The position numbers and the translations under genes were made by a program. From the NCBI GenBank assembly GCA_028023455.1, contig JAQFVV010006428.1, forward strand, positions 1,471,501 to 1,535,500: 64,000 bases of DNA, given 5' to 3'. The notes beneath the pieces are model-generated. The model had not been told where the DNA came from. It worked only from the letters and a program-made list of their open reading frames with translations, and ran no database searches. This document shows positions 1-11,610 of the stretch, one piece after another (within the stretch, counting starts at the first letter, position 1; every line of letters begins with the position of its first letter). The DNA is from Epiperipatus broadwayi. Its lineage: Eukaryota > Onychophora > Udeonychophora > Euonychophora > Peripatidae.

Positions 1-574
1 AAAAATTATTAAAAGATGAGATAATCTTTTAATTATTTGTTTTGAATAAAAGGCTAAATGAGTGACTCTAGAAAATTCTAGAATTATGCTCATTGCAGTT
101 ATTTTTAGAATTCGGCAACAGTTACTTCCACCTCCTCCACACATGGATTTTATCTACAGTTGTAATTTTATTTAACTATTTTATTTTATTATTTAATAAT
201 ATGCATTGTTAAACAAAATATTCAGATTATTTCTACAACTGAAAGCTTCTCAACATTTAAAACTTTGACAAGAATTGTAGTATGGAAAATTTGACAGCAA
301 ATGTTTTAGGAATTGAATTGTTTATTCTGAAATCAATTCCTACAATGGAATTTAATCAAAGGTATGATTCCTGCGTTGTAAAAACTTTATGAACTACATT
401 TTCTATACTACATTTGAATTTGATGAAACTGTTATATTTAAAGTATGCTAAATATTTTTTATCATCTTTCAAGTATATTCTCTTTTGATGTAATTTCCTT
501 TTATGTTATAAATATATGTGCTAATAAGTTCTAAGAAAAACTAAATTGCATGAAAAAGAATCAAGCCAAGTGTT

Positions 575-978
575 TTGTCCCCATAGACATAGTCTTTCAA
601 GGGCATTAAATGTCCCCATAGTCATAGCCTTTCAAGGGCATTAAATGTCTCCATAGTCATCAAGGGCATTAAATGTCCCCATAGTCATAGCCTTTCAAGG
701 GCATTAAATGTCTCCATAGTCATAGCCTTTCAAGGGCATTAAATGTCCCCATAGTCATAGCCTTTCAAGGGCATTAAATGTCTCCATAGTCATAGCCTTT
801 CAAGGGCATTAAATGTCCCCATAGTCATACCCTTTCAAGGGCATTAAATGTCCCCATAGTCATAACCTTTCAAGGGAATTTAATGTCTCCATAGTCATAT
901 CCTTTCAAGGGCATTAAATGTCTTCATAGTCCTAGCCTTTCAAATGCACTAGATGTCTTCATAGTCATATCCCTTGGT
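575..978. repeat. 35-bp minisatellite array
   Basis: About eleven head-to-tail copies of a 35-base unit containing CCCCATAGTCATAGCC, then TTTCAAGGGCATTAAATG. Early units are nearly identical and alternate between CCCC and CTCC variants. The last units (after about 890) are more diverged and one early unit is shortened near 655. Immediately after the array (about 975-1010) a short stretch reads as the reverse complement of the unit, so the array ends in an inverted partial copy. No coding potential is seen. Confidence 0.95.
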
Positions 979-1612
979 TGTGACTATGAAAATATTTAAT
1001 GCTCTTGAAAGTATTTTGCTTCAAAATATTTCATGCACTTAAGTTTTTTTAAAAAAGTGTGTCAGCGCATATAATTTTAACTTATAGTAATCTATAATTT
1101 TATAAATCTCATTTTATATGGAATAAAGACTGTTTAACTAAAATTGCAGGACTTTTAAATAATGAAAGTTTTGAAAACGCTCCATTTAAAATTATATTTA
1201 TTGCCATGATAAATTAATAATAAAAAGACTATTCTGTACTTGTTCTATTTAATGAAGTTTATGTGGCTGAATGCCACAATAAAATATCTGCTTACTGAAT
1301 AAAATTAATTGAATGGAAAGTAAATTAGATTTTATTTGGTATGTCTGATTATTTTAAATGCTTTATTAAAAGAAAAATATAATCATTTATTAATTGCTAA
1401 TATGTACAAGAAGCTAAGTTCTTTCATTGATGGACATATGTAAATTAAAATTTTATAAAAATGATTTTTGTGGTTTTTCCATTAAATTTAAAGAATGAAG
1501 TATACTTTTCAATATGTTGATTCCAAGTTATTAAATATGTTGCTAAGCTCAATCTAGTCATCTGCAGATTATAAAATGTACTGTCAAAAGAAATGCTAAG
1601 TTTATTTCTATA
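979..1612. other. AT-rich intergenic or 3' flanking DNA
   Basis: No gene or repeat recognised. It lies downstream of the terminal exon of the minus-strand gene, so it would hold that gene's 3' untranslated region and poly(A) signal. Several AATAAA-like hexamers occur on the minus strand, but the DNA is so AT-rich that none can be singled out. Confidence 0.4.
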
Positions 1613-1786
1613 CTAGACTACATAAAATGTATAATGTTCATTACATTTGTCATTCTGCTTATTAAATCTAATCATCCAGTTAGAGTGACAGTTTGTGTTA
1701 GTAACTTCAAGTATATATCCTTCCCTCATATTTTCTGAGTTGCTGTCTGTGTTAATTTTCAATGGTACTTCAATATCTAAAAAAGT
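1613..1786 (-). CDS. Candidate terminal exon of spliced minus-strand gene
   Basis: On the minus strand an open frame of about 57 codons follows a plausible acceptor (TATCCTGCAG, AG at 1787-1788) and ends in TAG at 1613-1615. The peptide begins TFLDIEVPLKINT and ends HYTFYVV. Its mixed composition, with W, C, H and several charged residues, looks coding rather than a random AT-rich frame. An alternative acceptor at 1817-1818 would add ten codons in the same frame. The exon needs phase 0 at its start, but the nearest upstream exon found (5388-5440) ends in phase 1, so one exon between them has probably been missed. The C-terminal fold is not recognised. It could also be the last exon of a different gene. 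Confidence 0.5.
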   Translation of the reverse strand, partial: TFLDIEVPLKINTDSNSENMREGYILEVTNTNCHSNWMIRFNKQNDKCNEHYTFYVV

Positions 1787-2751
1787 CTGCAGGATATTTA
1801 AGAACTTTTTTATAGACTGTATCCAGCACAATGGTATGAATATCAAGATCAAGGACTCCTGTTTCTTTTATTGGTAATGGGCATAAATATTACTTTTTAA
1901 TAATCATTTATTTTAAATGTCATGTATTTATTTCTATACATTTTGTATAATTTTATGTATGATTTAAGAGGTATTTTATATTAAGTTTTCAAAATATTCC
2001 CTTAGAGTAATAGTATTTTAAATGCATTATACCTGTCTCTTTTTGAAGTTATTTTGAATGTGTGTAAATGGTGGAAGAGTTCAGAAGCTGATGTATATTT
2101 TTGGTTAATTATTATGCTGCAATTTTATACTTAACTGTACTTTGATATATTGTTTTATTGATTCTACACATCATTTAGTTACTGTTTTAAGAAATATTAG
2201 CATAGTGTCTCTCTCATAGTTTATCATATCTTGACAGTGAATTTGATTATTCATTTTTAAACATTAAGCATGTAATCCTTTATTTTGACAAATCCCTTTT
2301 CTTCTGATGGTTCATTCTCACTTTTCCTGATTAGTAACAAAGTCCTAGCTCATTATTGCATTAATGTGTAGATGCTTGAATCCATGCCATCATCTTATTT
2401 TGCCTTTGCTTCCTTATCCCTTAGTGTGGATTTTTTTATTGATATATTATATTTAAATCTATGGAGTGTGTATTACCATGACTTTAATTAACCTGGCATT
2501 TGATATTTTAATGGTACTGTGGAATACCAACTAATAGCATTCTTTCTTAATAAGGGTGTTTTTTTTAATGTACATCTTGCCTAGCTAGCACCTAATGATA
2601 TTCTAAATTCAATAAAATATATAGCATTAAATTTATTAATTGTGTATGTAGCTACATAATATAATACACATCTCTTTTAGCATTCATTGCCAAACAAGGA
2701 CTGGTAAACTCTTATTTTACATAAGATATTGAATCTTTTCACTGAAGGAGT

Positions 2752-2940
2752 TTATAATTATCGATGTATTAACAAACTCCACTTCTCACAACTTTCATTT
2801 TTCATATAAATAAAGATACAATTAAAGACAAACGACCCCCAAGATGCATTTCGTGCTGAACCAGCACTCATCAGTTGTACCAGGTTACCATCTCCCATAT
2901 ACATCTTTATTACATGAAGAGAATTTATGTATGGAGAGTT
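2752..2940 (-). repeat. Hammerhead-bearing repeat, single copy
   Basis: This block is shared, in the same or inverted orientation, with 50790-51130, 51130-51480 and 51440-51700. Shared landmarks on the plus strand are TCATATAAATAAAGATAC, the hammerhead core, and CATCTTTATTA. It is an isolated copy of the same roughly 320-base repeat that forms the tandem array at 52-54 kb. It lies inside the presumed last introns of the minus-strand gene, in sense orientation with that gene. Confidence 0.75.
2841..2907 (-). ncRNA. Hammerhead ribozyme motif with intact core
   Basis: Read on the minus strand, CTGATGA (2868-2874) is followed by a perfect stem II, GTGCTG-GTT-CAGCAC (2853-2867), and then GAAA (2849-2852). 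The bases after GAAA (TGCATCTT) pair with AAGATGTA upstream (2900-2907) through eight pairs including one G-T, forming a stem III. Next to it lies UA, an acceptable cleavage dinucleotide. Stem I (about 23 bases between) is less regular, with TGG/CCA-type pairing in sister copies. All invariant core bases of the hammerhead family are therefore present. Self-cleavage is inferred, not shown. This is one of two copies in the window with an unbroken core. Confidence 0.75.
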
Positions 2941-5387
2941 TATAAGTTAGATAGTGTAATAAAGGTGAGTATAAAAATATAAAGAAATATAATATGAAAG
3001 TTTATTTTATAATTGTATTACTAATGTTATGACAACATCAAAGGCTAAGATTATTTTATCTAATTAAAAATAATAAAAGCATTTTAACTAATTGGTATTG
3101 GATTAATTTAGTCAATTTTATTAATCGCTGATAAAGTTAGACGATCATTTTACCTTATTCATAATCAATTAAAATAATTACATTGTTTTTATTTTAATAG
3201 AAAACCGAGAGCAAACATAATATGCAAACATTTTGGGTAGCCATAAAATCCGTTTTCTACTCAAGATATTATGAATGTTGTCCTAGTGGATTATAGTTAT
3301 ATTTAAATTTGAGTTTTTCATGCTTATTATGTTTAATTGTAAATTTTATAATTGTTTAATTCAATAAGATATTATCTTAAGAGTGAGATCATATCTTGCT
3401 GCTATTATTGTTTAACTGGGATCCCATTCTTGTAAGGATTTCAAGAAGTAGGAAGAATGATTATGAGATAACTCCTCATAAAAACCCTGAGATTCAATTT
3501 ATTTAAAGTTATTTAAGAAAGAAGTGCTATATTTAAAATCAAATTCTTTTGAGAAAGACCTATGTGGCAAAATAAAAGATGTGTTAATTTAATCATGAAC
3601 TATATATTAAATCTGATCATTTTTGAAAAATAATCATGATAATTATAAAATTTGATGGTATTGTAAGACTGTGCTGGTGAAAGATTTGAAAGTAACCTAA
3701 TGCTTTCTGTGTCATATTTTAAAATCTTAGAAGTTATATTTTTAAAGAGGGAGTAAGAGAATTGTGTTTTAGCATCTGTCTTATTAGGGCTTATTGTTTT
3801 AGCTCTTATTATAGCAGCATATGACATTAAAGATAACCCATGTTTATTATTATATTATTAGCCCATGTTATCATTATTAGAAGTATTATTATTAGCTACT
3901 ATTTTTGTACATAACCCTGAACTTACATTCCAATTGTATTAACTCACCAAATATGTTATCCCACCATTTGTAATAAATGGAACACACATCCTCTTTAAAT
4001 AAATCTTTATATCAAATTAGCACACATCAGACACGTAAAAAAACTAATATCCCACAAATTTCACACAAACATTTTTGCCTCAATTAAACCTTGTTTAAAT
4101 TTCCATCATACTTAATGTTTGATAATAATGTTCCAATTCCTACCTTTACTTTCCTTCAAACTCATACTGTCAAAACATTATTTCTTTAATATCTCTATTT
4201 CCAGCATTTGTCTCCTCCAATACTGTATCATTATTATGAAAAGTATTTAAGTGTTCTCCATTAACTCATTATTTAAGTAAAATACAAGATATTTATTACA
4301 AAATAACTAAATTTTAATTGATAAACTATGATAAGACAAAGCTCATAGCAGCAGTTTCAGCTTAATCCCTTTCATAACTTATTTCCAAGCTCTAACTTCA
4401 CTAACTATAAGTTGGAATACATTTGAATCCTATTTACATAAAGCAGATTTCACTTCCTTTCAGTCCAGGTGTGAATGTTGACACCCACACAATTTTAATA
4501 TGGAATATTCTTTATAATTAAAGAGTACACATATAATTATATTCTGGGTGATTAGAAATTACAATCAATTTCCTTTCTTTTTATAGATCTTATTATAAGT
4601 ATATATAAAGTTTAATTACTTGAAAAGTACAGTTACTGCTTTGAACAATTAATGAATTGGACTTGGAACAGCAGATAAAGTAAGGCCACCTGAATGTGAG
4701 TCTTCTATTATCATAATTCACAATTTGACTGTATGTAAAATAATATCTTACATCCTAATTCAATCAAAATTTAAAATATTTATTCATAATATAACCATAT
4801 TATTAGTGCTCTGTTCTATGAACAGATCCTGAAAACAAAAATGATAACAAATCAATGTTTTCCCCATTCTGTTCTCTTAGTTTCTAAACATAATGTATTC
4901 AATTATTTATTTCACTGAATATGATAATTCTATCCCCCTATCTTCCATCTCAATATATCCACATCCAGTTTCTCTTCCTAAAACCAAACTCTTATATCAA
5001 TCTCCTCCATGCACTCTTACCAAAAATTCATTATCATTTTATATATTCAATCAATCCTCTATAGACTTCTCCACACTCACATATCAAGTCTTCAATTTAT
5101 CCTTTTTTTTTTACTATTTATGTAAATGATCATATTACTATGGCTGAATGACATCAGTTTAAATTTTCTTTTTAATTTCTTATGCAATTCCATTACATTA
5201 AATATTATTTTTATCACTGATAATATATAAAACTGTTAAAATGAAGATTTTCACAAGGAGAAAAATGGTGACATAGTTTTCTGGTTTAAAAGCTATGTTC
5301 AACTTGATGCAAGGGTAAAAGCAAAGATGCATAAATATCAATACACTACATGAACATAAATATATATCAAAAGTTGTTAATATTTAC
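2941..5387. other. AT-rich intronic DNA, no feature recognised
   Basis: Presumed intron of the minus-strand gene. It contains a 75-codon minus-strand open frame (3600-3827) without convincing splice sites, and strong-looking minus-strand acceptors near 4684 and 4832 with short open frames behind them. One of these places could hide the exon missing between 5388 and 1786, but none could be completed with a donor. Confidence 0.4.
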
Positions 5388-5440
5388 CTTCTGGATCCAC
5401 AGTTTCGTCATCTTCTGGATCCACAGTTTCCTTGTCATCG
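5388..5440 (-). CDS. Candidate 53-bp exon encoding an acidic repeat
   Basis: Minus-strand exon bounded by a TTTTTTAG acceptor (AG at 5441-5442) and a GTAAATA donor (5381-5387). It continues in frame from the phase-2 end of exon 12043-12305, completing AG plus C as Ser. It reads DDKETVDPEDDETVDPE and leaves phase 1. The exon contains an internal near-duplication: GAAACTGTGGATCCAGA occurs twice, 24 bases apart, giving two copies of ETVDPE. Such short acidic repeats are common in disordered tails. The GC content is clearly higher than in the flanking introns. The next exon downstream is not found in phase. Confidence 0.6.
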
Positions 5441-5754
5441 CTAAAAAAGATTTTTAAAAATTCTTTAAAACCTATGTAAAAAAGCGAGATTCAGTTAATA
5501 ACTAAGACACTATCATCTTAAATGTAAATATACAAAACTTTATTATTAGTTATGTTTTATGTACACTAAGATTAAATCTGATACAATACCAAAATGATAT
5601 AACTGCCCAAAAAGATAAAGTAAACCCTTTGAATATTGAAACTTATGTTCTAAATATGAAAAACATTTAAAACTGTCAAGATTTTAATATAATCAAAAGC
5701 CACTAATAGTTGTTGGCAAAGAAAGTGATATTATGCAGAATAATATAATTTAAT

Positions 5755-6535
5755 GTACTTTCAATATCCATATTTCAAATTAAAATTTAATAATCTGAAG
5801 ATATTAAAAATCCTGACATATATTGACAACAATAAAAAAAAAAATCTAAACAAACAACATTAAATGATAGGATTAAAAATCGCATAACTGATAAAATATG
5901 CTTAGTAACTAATGTTTGGAACTTGAAAGGTAGTATATTTGTTGTATTGGTCCAATTTCTTTATTTTCCTTACAATTTGCATTTTGGATGTATTTTGTAT
6001 ATTGTTTTATATAGAGATAGCTTTGATGAAGACTGCTGGACAGTCGAAACTGTAAGGAAAATAAAGAAGTTTTTAAGAAAATTTGTTTGCATTGAAGTGT
6101 ATATGAAAGAACTGTTATAAACAATAAATATATATGAATATATGCAAAAAAAGTAAAAGAGAAGACTAAGAGAATTACTAAACCACAAAGTAAGAAGCAA
6201 GGACAATTTTTGGATATATGTAATATATATTGGTATGGAAAATATAACCAATATGTGTATTGGATGTACTTTGTATATTGTTTTATATAGAGAGAGGCTT
6301 TTATGAAGACTGCTGTACAGTCAAAACTGTTAAGGAAAATAAAGAAGTTTTTAAGAAAATTTGTTTGCATTGAAGGGTATATGAAAGAACTGTTAGCAAT
6401 ATATATATATATATGAATATATGCAAAGAAAGGGAAAGAGAAGAATAATGGAATATTTTCAATATCCTTATTTCAAATTAAAATTTAATAGTCTGAAGAT
6501 ATTAAAAATCCAAACATACACTGACATTAATATAT
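5755..6535. repeat. Nested duplication carrying Penelope-type 3' segment
   Basis: Two layers of direct repeat are visible. The outer pair, 5755-5835 and 6452-6535, shares TTCAAATTAAAATTTAATA and TCTGAAGATATTAAAAATCC. The inner pair, about 5983-6160 and 6260-6440, shares TTGTATATTGTTTTATATAG, the GATGAAGACTGCTG motif, and AAGTTTTTAAGAAAATTTG. The inner unit resembles the tandem end repeats (pseudo-LTRs) of Penelope-like elements, which carry hammerhead motifs. No reverse transcriptase is present here. The short open frames in both strands are repeat-derived and not regarded as genes. Confidence 0.65.
6021..6052 (+). ncRNA. Degenerate hammerhead-like motif
   Basis: CTTTGATGAAGACTG, then CTGGA, then CAGTCGAAACTGT: GACTG pairs perfectly with CAGTC as stem II and is followed by GAAAC. 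The CUGAUGA box is imperfect because its first C is U. The second copy (about 6298-6331) has further changes, TTATGA in place of TTGATGA and CAAAAC in place of CGAAAC. The layout matches the hammerhead motifs reported at the ends of Penelope-like elements, but activity is doubtful. Confidence 0.45.
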
Positions 6536-6863
6536 ATACATAATTAATAAAACAAGTCATAAATTTCTTAACTTGCTTTTAAGCTTGCATTTAAATGATC
6601 ACTAGATGGAGCTTACCAATAGCTCTAAACAAGCTTTATTTTTATAAGTGCCAAAAGAGAAAGAATTCAAAATCTCTATCGTTAAGTCCCTACTTCCAGA
6701 CCAATTGGTTTCGAGCTTATGGCTCACCTCAGTGGAGGGCTGGGACTCTAGAAACTAGATCTAAAATACTAACTCAAAAGTCAGCACTTATAAAACACAT
6801 TTCTATCAATTTGAAAGTCTGAACTTTTCAGACACATAAATGTTTTCAAATCCAGCTTTTCAA

Positions 6864-6964
6864 ACCAGATAGCTATATGGGTCTGTATTCAGCTCAGTTT
6901 CACCATATAGTAAAAGCCTCTACTATATGGTGAAACTGAATTCAGACCCATATAGCTATCTGGT
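6864..6964. repeat. Long hairpin (inverted repeat)
   Basis: ACCAGATAGCTATATGGGTC (from 6864) is matched by its reverse complement ending at 6964. The arms run about 45 bases each, through CAGTTTCACCATATAGTA and TACTATATGGTGAAACTG, around a loop of about eight bases. The phrase TATGGGTCTGAA...TTCAG also occurs inside the foldback elements at 40.5 kb and 61.3 kb, so this is probably the inner part of the same family. Confidence 0.9.
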
Positions 6965-8165
6965 TATAGTTTCTTTCCAAAAATGGTGATTAATCTTCAT
7001 AGTAAGAACACTATCACTACATTTATAAATTCATTGTTCCACCTAATACTTTTTAGTAATAGTTTTCATTGACTACAGATCTTTGGTTTTTTAACAATAA
7101 TTTCTCTTTTCAATTTAAGATTCAGTTCAAAAAAAGATGGACGAAGAAAGGAAACAAGAAAAAAATTTTACAAAATGAAGATAAATTTCAATGAATCATT
7201 TTCTTATTTGTAATTGGGAAAAAAATGTTTGAAAATTTGGATTGTCCTACTTTTGTTTAGTTTCTTGTGAATGGAACTAGCCATAGTATTATGACTAAAT
7301 TTATAAATTCACTGTATAATCTACTTTTTATTGACAGATGTTTTTTTTGACCAACCACCATTTTTTAAACTTTCATTAATAACAGATTTTTTAGTTTTTT
7401 AGCAATAATTTCTGTTCAATTTATTATTTGGATCAAATAAGAGGGCAAGGAGGGATGAGTAGGAGAAATAGAAAGATCATGTGTGTAGAAACCAGTTAAT
7501 AAAAATTAACAGTAAGAAAATTTAGATTACACACTGAATTTATAAATTAACGTTTAGTCATCCCAGGTATTGTTTCATGCTGCCAAAACAGTGTTTAAAG
7601 AGTTTGTTTCTTGAGCACTGAACATAGAATATTTCATACATCTTGGTATTCCAAAAGCATTCAGTTCTTAGGTTTACAGACAAAAATTAAGTCATGGTAT
7701 TTATACCCTGAATTCATTTTTTGTTTTTTAAATAGATGGCACCCTAATATTAAGTTTTAATACAAAAGATGAAAATAACAAAGCATTTTCTTTTCTAAGT
7801 GTATTAATTGCTAGAAAATATGGTGATCAAAGTCTGGTTTATTGAAAATCCACCAATACAAACAGATATCTTAAAACTTTAATCCTCATAATCATCCTCC
7901 TCATATATTTTCTGTGGCAAAACATTTTTTCATGAGAGAATAGTTTGACAAATATTAACTTGCTCATACAGTAGCACTAAGTAAATATTTTACTTTCTAA
8001 TGATTATCATACATAAACTTTAGATAGCATTGATATTAAAAAGAGAACGGTGATTAAATTGGCAACTCAACTATTTTTACTGAAGGAGTTATTCATAAGA
8101 TGAATAGAAGTCTCTAATTTCAATATTAAAATCACCTACTTTATTAGCAAAAAATTGATTTTTAC
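6965..8165. other. AT-rich intronic DNA, no feature recognised
   Basis: Low-complexity A/T sequence with no recognised coding segment or repeat family. It includes two loosely similar stretches near 7075-7130 and 7380-7440 (the TTTTTTAGCAATAATTTCT type), suggesting an old local duplication. Confidence 0.35.
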
Positions 8166-8240
8166 CGTAAACCTAATAACTGGAGTACTTTCGGAACAGC
8201 AAGATATCTCTGCAATTTCATCTTCACAGTGTTCAAACAA
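8166..8240 (-). CDS. Possible 75-bp symmetric exon
   Basis: Minus-strand segment between an ACATAG acceptor (8241-8242) and an ACG|GTAAAA donor (8161-8165). Its length is a multiple of three, so it can be included or skipped between exon 12043-12305 and exon 5388-5440 without shifting the frame. In the required phase it reads CLNTVKMKLQRYLAVPKV and onwards, open throughout. A second frame is also open and more acidic (LFEHCEDEIAEISCCSES). The acceptor has a poor pyrimidine tract, so the call is weak. It may be a cassette exon or chance. Confidence 0.3.
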
Positions 8241-11200
8241 CTATGTATGTCAATATAATAGACAAATTAGTGACAGAATTAAGAAGCATAAAACTTACTT
8301 CAAATAAACTTTTCACATTTTAAAAAAAAAGATCACCCATCTGATTTTGGGAATGCTAAGATATTAGCTAATTTGGAAAAACGATGCTTGGAGAATCATG
8401 AGAAGGTTTAATGAAATATTAAAAATACTGGGTGGTTTAAATAAACCTGATAAAGCGCTATGTATTTCAACCTTGTGGAGACGACTTATTTTACCACTTT
8501 TTTCTAATATCAATTTAGAATCAAATATAAACCTGAAGAAAATAAACATTTTGTTAATCCATTTGTACTTAATAATAACCATGCCACGGCTAAAACCTTC
8601 GACAGAAGCACCTTAAAAATGCTTCATGTGGCAGCCAATCATATCAGAATAATGACTGAATTCTGGAATTCTCTATAATAAAATTCAAGTAAACTTATCA
8701 TAGCCAGAGTTACTACAATTAGAAAAAGATGTGGACCCACCTCTCATTCTCTACTTAAATTTATATATAAATAAGTCAGACTCAAGCATTCTGAACTAAG
8801 AGCGTGAAGCTTAAAACACATATTCAATTCACTAAATCTTATATATAAACAACACAAAATCTTTTGATTTACAATGAAGCAATTTCCAAATCTAATGAAA
8901 TGATAGTAACAAATGTAAATACATTAAATTTATCTAAACGCTAGCGACACCTAGATTTTGCAATTGTCCTGTTATATTTATAACATTTAGTGAATCTAAA
9001 TATGAATGTATTTTAAGCCTCAAATATGCTCTATAGTTCTGACAATGCTTAAGTCTAACTTATTTACTATATAAATTTAAGCTTTAGAGAAGTATATAGG
9101 TCCATCTTTTACAATGTAGTTCTGACTTATGTTCTTGAATTATGAGTTCCATTAATACAGTCATTATTGCATACTGATTGACTGTCACATAAGCATTTTT
9201 AAAGCGCTTCATGTTGACAGCCATTTGTCTTTCATTTTTTTATTTAATTAAAGTAAAATGGCTCTGAAAAAGACTGCAGATGTTGAAATATAAGATTGTG
9301 TATTCATATATTTATATATACAATACAAACATTTTTTGGTTAAAAAGTGTTCAAAGTAGAATGAATAAATTACATTTATATAAGACATTACAGCAAAATA
9401 CAAGAAGTGATGAATTTGGTAAATATATAAATCCTTAATCTAACACTTATTCTTAAAAATGGTATTGTGAAAAATTAACTCTAAGCAGAAAATACAATAT
9501 AATAATGATAATAAATATCTGAAATACTAACTATGCTTACTTTATAATCTCAAAAATTTTCAGTTATGCAATAATTATTGATTAATCCTCTAAATATATT
9601 GACAAATTTCTCTAATGGGAAATACATTTGCTTATAAGCTATGATTAATTTCGTAAAAAAAAATCATTAGATTTACTAATTACACCCTTCTCTATGCAAT
9701 TTATCCAACATAATTACTATATTTTATTATATTCAAATAAGTGAAAGTTAACACAACACCATAATATTTAGAAAGGTCTTAAACACAATATTACAGCAAA
9801 ACTATTAATACCATGCAAATAAGGATATTCATATAAATAACAAATAAAAAACAAAAGTAAATTACGGTCACTTCATTACGAACAAAAGTCTTACATCAGG
9901 AATTTTTTAACGTGAAGCCCAGAATGTAGCTGAAAACAAAATCAACTTATTAAAAACATTGATATTTTAAATGATTACATGTTGCAATGTAACTGAAATA
10001 AACATATTTATGCTCTCAATATTTGTACTGCAAGTATGGTTTCAATTTTACAGCAGCATGCAGCTTCCAGTACATTATTTTCCAAGCAAGACAGCAGAAT
10101 GAATAATGCAAGACATAATAATATATTCAGGGAATGGATGAAGTACTGATCATCAATAAAATATCAATATAATATTGCAATGTTATTTCAACACCTCAGT
10201 GACGTTGACATGCACTCCATATATTATGTATATTTTTTATATTAGTGACCACAACCTTAAAACTGTTCGATGATTTGATAAGATTCTCCAAACAGACTGT
10301 TGCCATAAGTAAAGTTATTATGTAAAATTCTTTTTATCAGTGATGGTACAAATACCCAAAATTATACATAGATCTTTTTTACCATTATCAGGTTTAGTAA
10401 TGTCATTGTATGTAATGTGTTGCCCAAGATGACAATTCTAATATGGCCCAGAAATGCCAAAAGATAGAAAAACCCTGCCTTAGATCACACAAATATGTAT
10501 TCAATTTTTAATCAAAAACCAAAACTTTTTAAATAAATGTTTTACTAGAAAAGTGGAAAATACTATTAATGACAATCAGAAACATTGAAAAAATTAACTT
10601 AATATTTATTATTTTAAATAAATAAATGCTAGCTGTCAGTTAATAACACACATCATAGCTAAGTGTCTGTAGACATGTCATTTCTGCTGTCAGAGTAACA
10701 GTCATATTACAACTTTTTTACCAATGCTTTGAGACTCATTTCAACACTCCATATATTCATTTACAGATCCAATATTGAATAATTAAGAGCCAGTTACTTG
10801 GAAAAATTTCCAAGCCTGCATATAATCTGAAAATTTTTTTTAAGGTACAGAGACATAAATGAACTTGAAAAGACAATGGATAAACTAGTCAATACACGAG
10901 ATCTTTATAAATAATAATACAAATAATTTATCAATTTAAAAATGATAATACCCATGTGACATTTGTATTAATTAAGCAAACAGTTCAAATTGTAATTATA
11001 TTGAATAATAGCTATTAATAAATGAATTTCTTGGTGCACCAAATCAGAGTGCACTCTCAGTGGTAAATAGCAATAACAAACCAATTATGTCATTTTCTAA
11101 AATAAAACTAATAAATTTATCAGAAGACATTCATGATAAACACTTTAAGATCTCTTAAAATAATTTGAACTTACTGCAAAATTTTAATATCATTTAATTA

Positions 11201-11332
11201 TGAAATGTTAAATTACTGATATGTATATAAATTTAAACAATGCAAGTTCTACTTATCTCAAACTAATAGGTAATACTAAGTAAAATTCTTATCATTTAAT
11301 TAGATAAATAATTACAATTTGAATTATAAATG
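8241..11332. other. AT-rich intronic DNA
   Basis: Presumed intron of the minus-strand gene. The only item noted is a minus-strand segment at 9895-9929 behind a good acceptor (TTTTGTTTTCAG) with a GTAAGA donor, but its open phase does not fit the neighbouring exons. The remainder is unremarkable. Confidence 0.35.
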
Positions 11333-11610
11333 TCAAATGAATTCAAACCCCATCTTTGACACCATCCATTTTAGATAAATATAGTAATGACTATTCTTAA
11401 TCATTTACTAAACTAGAGATTGTTCAAAACTCAATTAAAGATTAATATATCTGATTTATTAAAAATTAAACACACAAACACATGAAGTTACTCACATTTC
11501 TTTTTCCCACATGTAATATCTTTATAAATATATTAAATAACCTCAATATTACCATGAAATGCATATTGGGGGTAATTCGTCTTTTAATGTATCGTTATTT
11601 AAATAAATAT
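11333..11610. repeat. Rearranged hammerhead-family repeat relic
   Basis: The segment from 11355 (ATCTTTGACACCATCCA) through about 11555 matches the body of the repeat units at 50.99-51.42 kb. It is followed by AAATGCATATTGGGGGTAAT, which matches the 3' side of a hammerhead core in the opposite orientation. It therefore looks like an inverted junction of two units that has lost the CTGATGA and stem II portion. Confidence 0.6.

Noticed and set aside
575-978. CRISPR array
   Set aside because: The repeats are contiguous without unique spacers and the DNA is clearly eukaryotic.
3600-3827. 75-codon minus-strand open frame in the intron between candidate exons
   Set aside because: No convincing acceptor and donor, and no recognisable motif. 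AT-rich DNA yields frames of this size by chance less often than shorter ones, but nothing else supports it.
5923-6120. Plus-strand and minus-strand open frames across 5909-6370
   Set aside because: They lie in a duplicated Penelope-type 3' segment with hammerhead-like motif and repeat the same sequence in tandem. They are shadows of non-coding repeat DNA.
9895-9929. 35-bp minus-strand segment with strong TTTTGTTTTCAG acceptor and GTAAGA donor
   Set aside because: Only phase 0 is open, while the upstream exon 12043-12305 leaves phase 2, so it cannot be joined.
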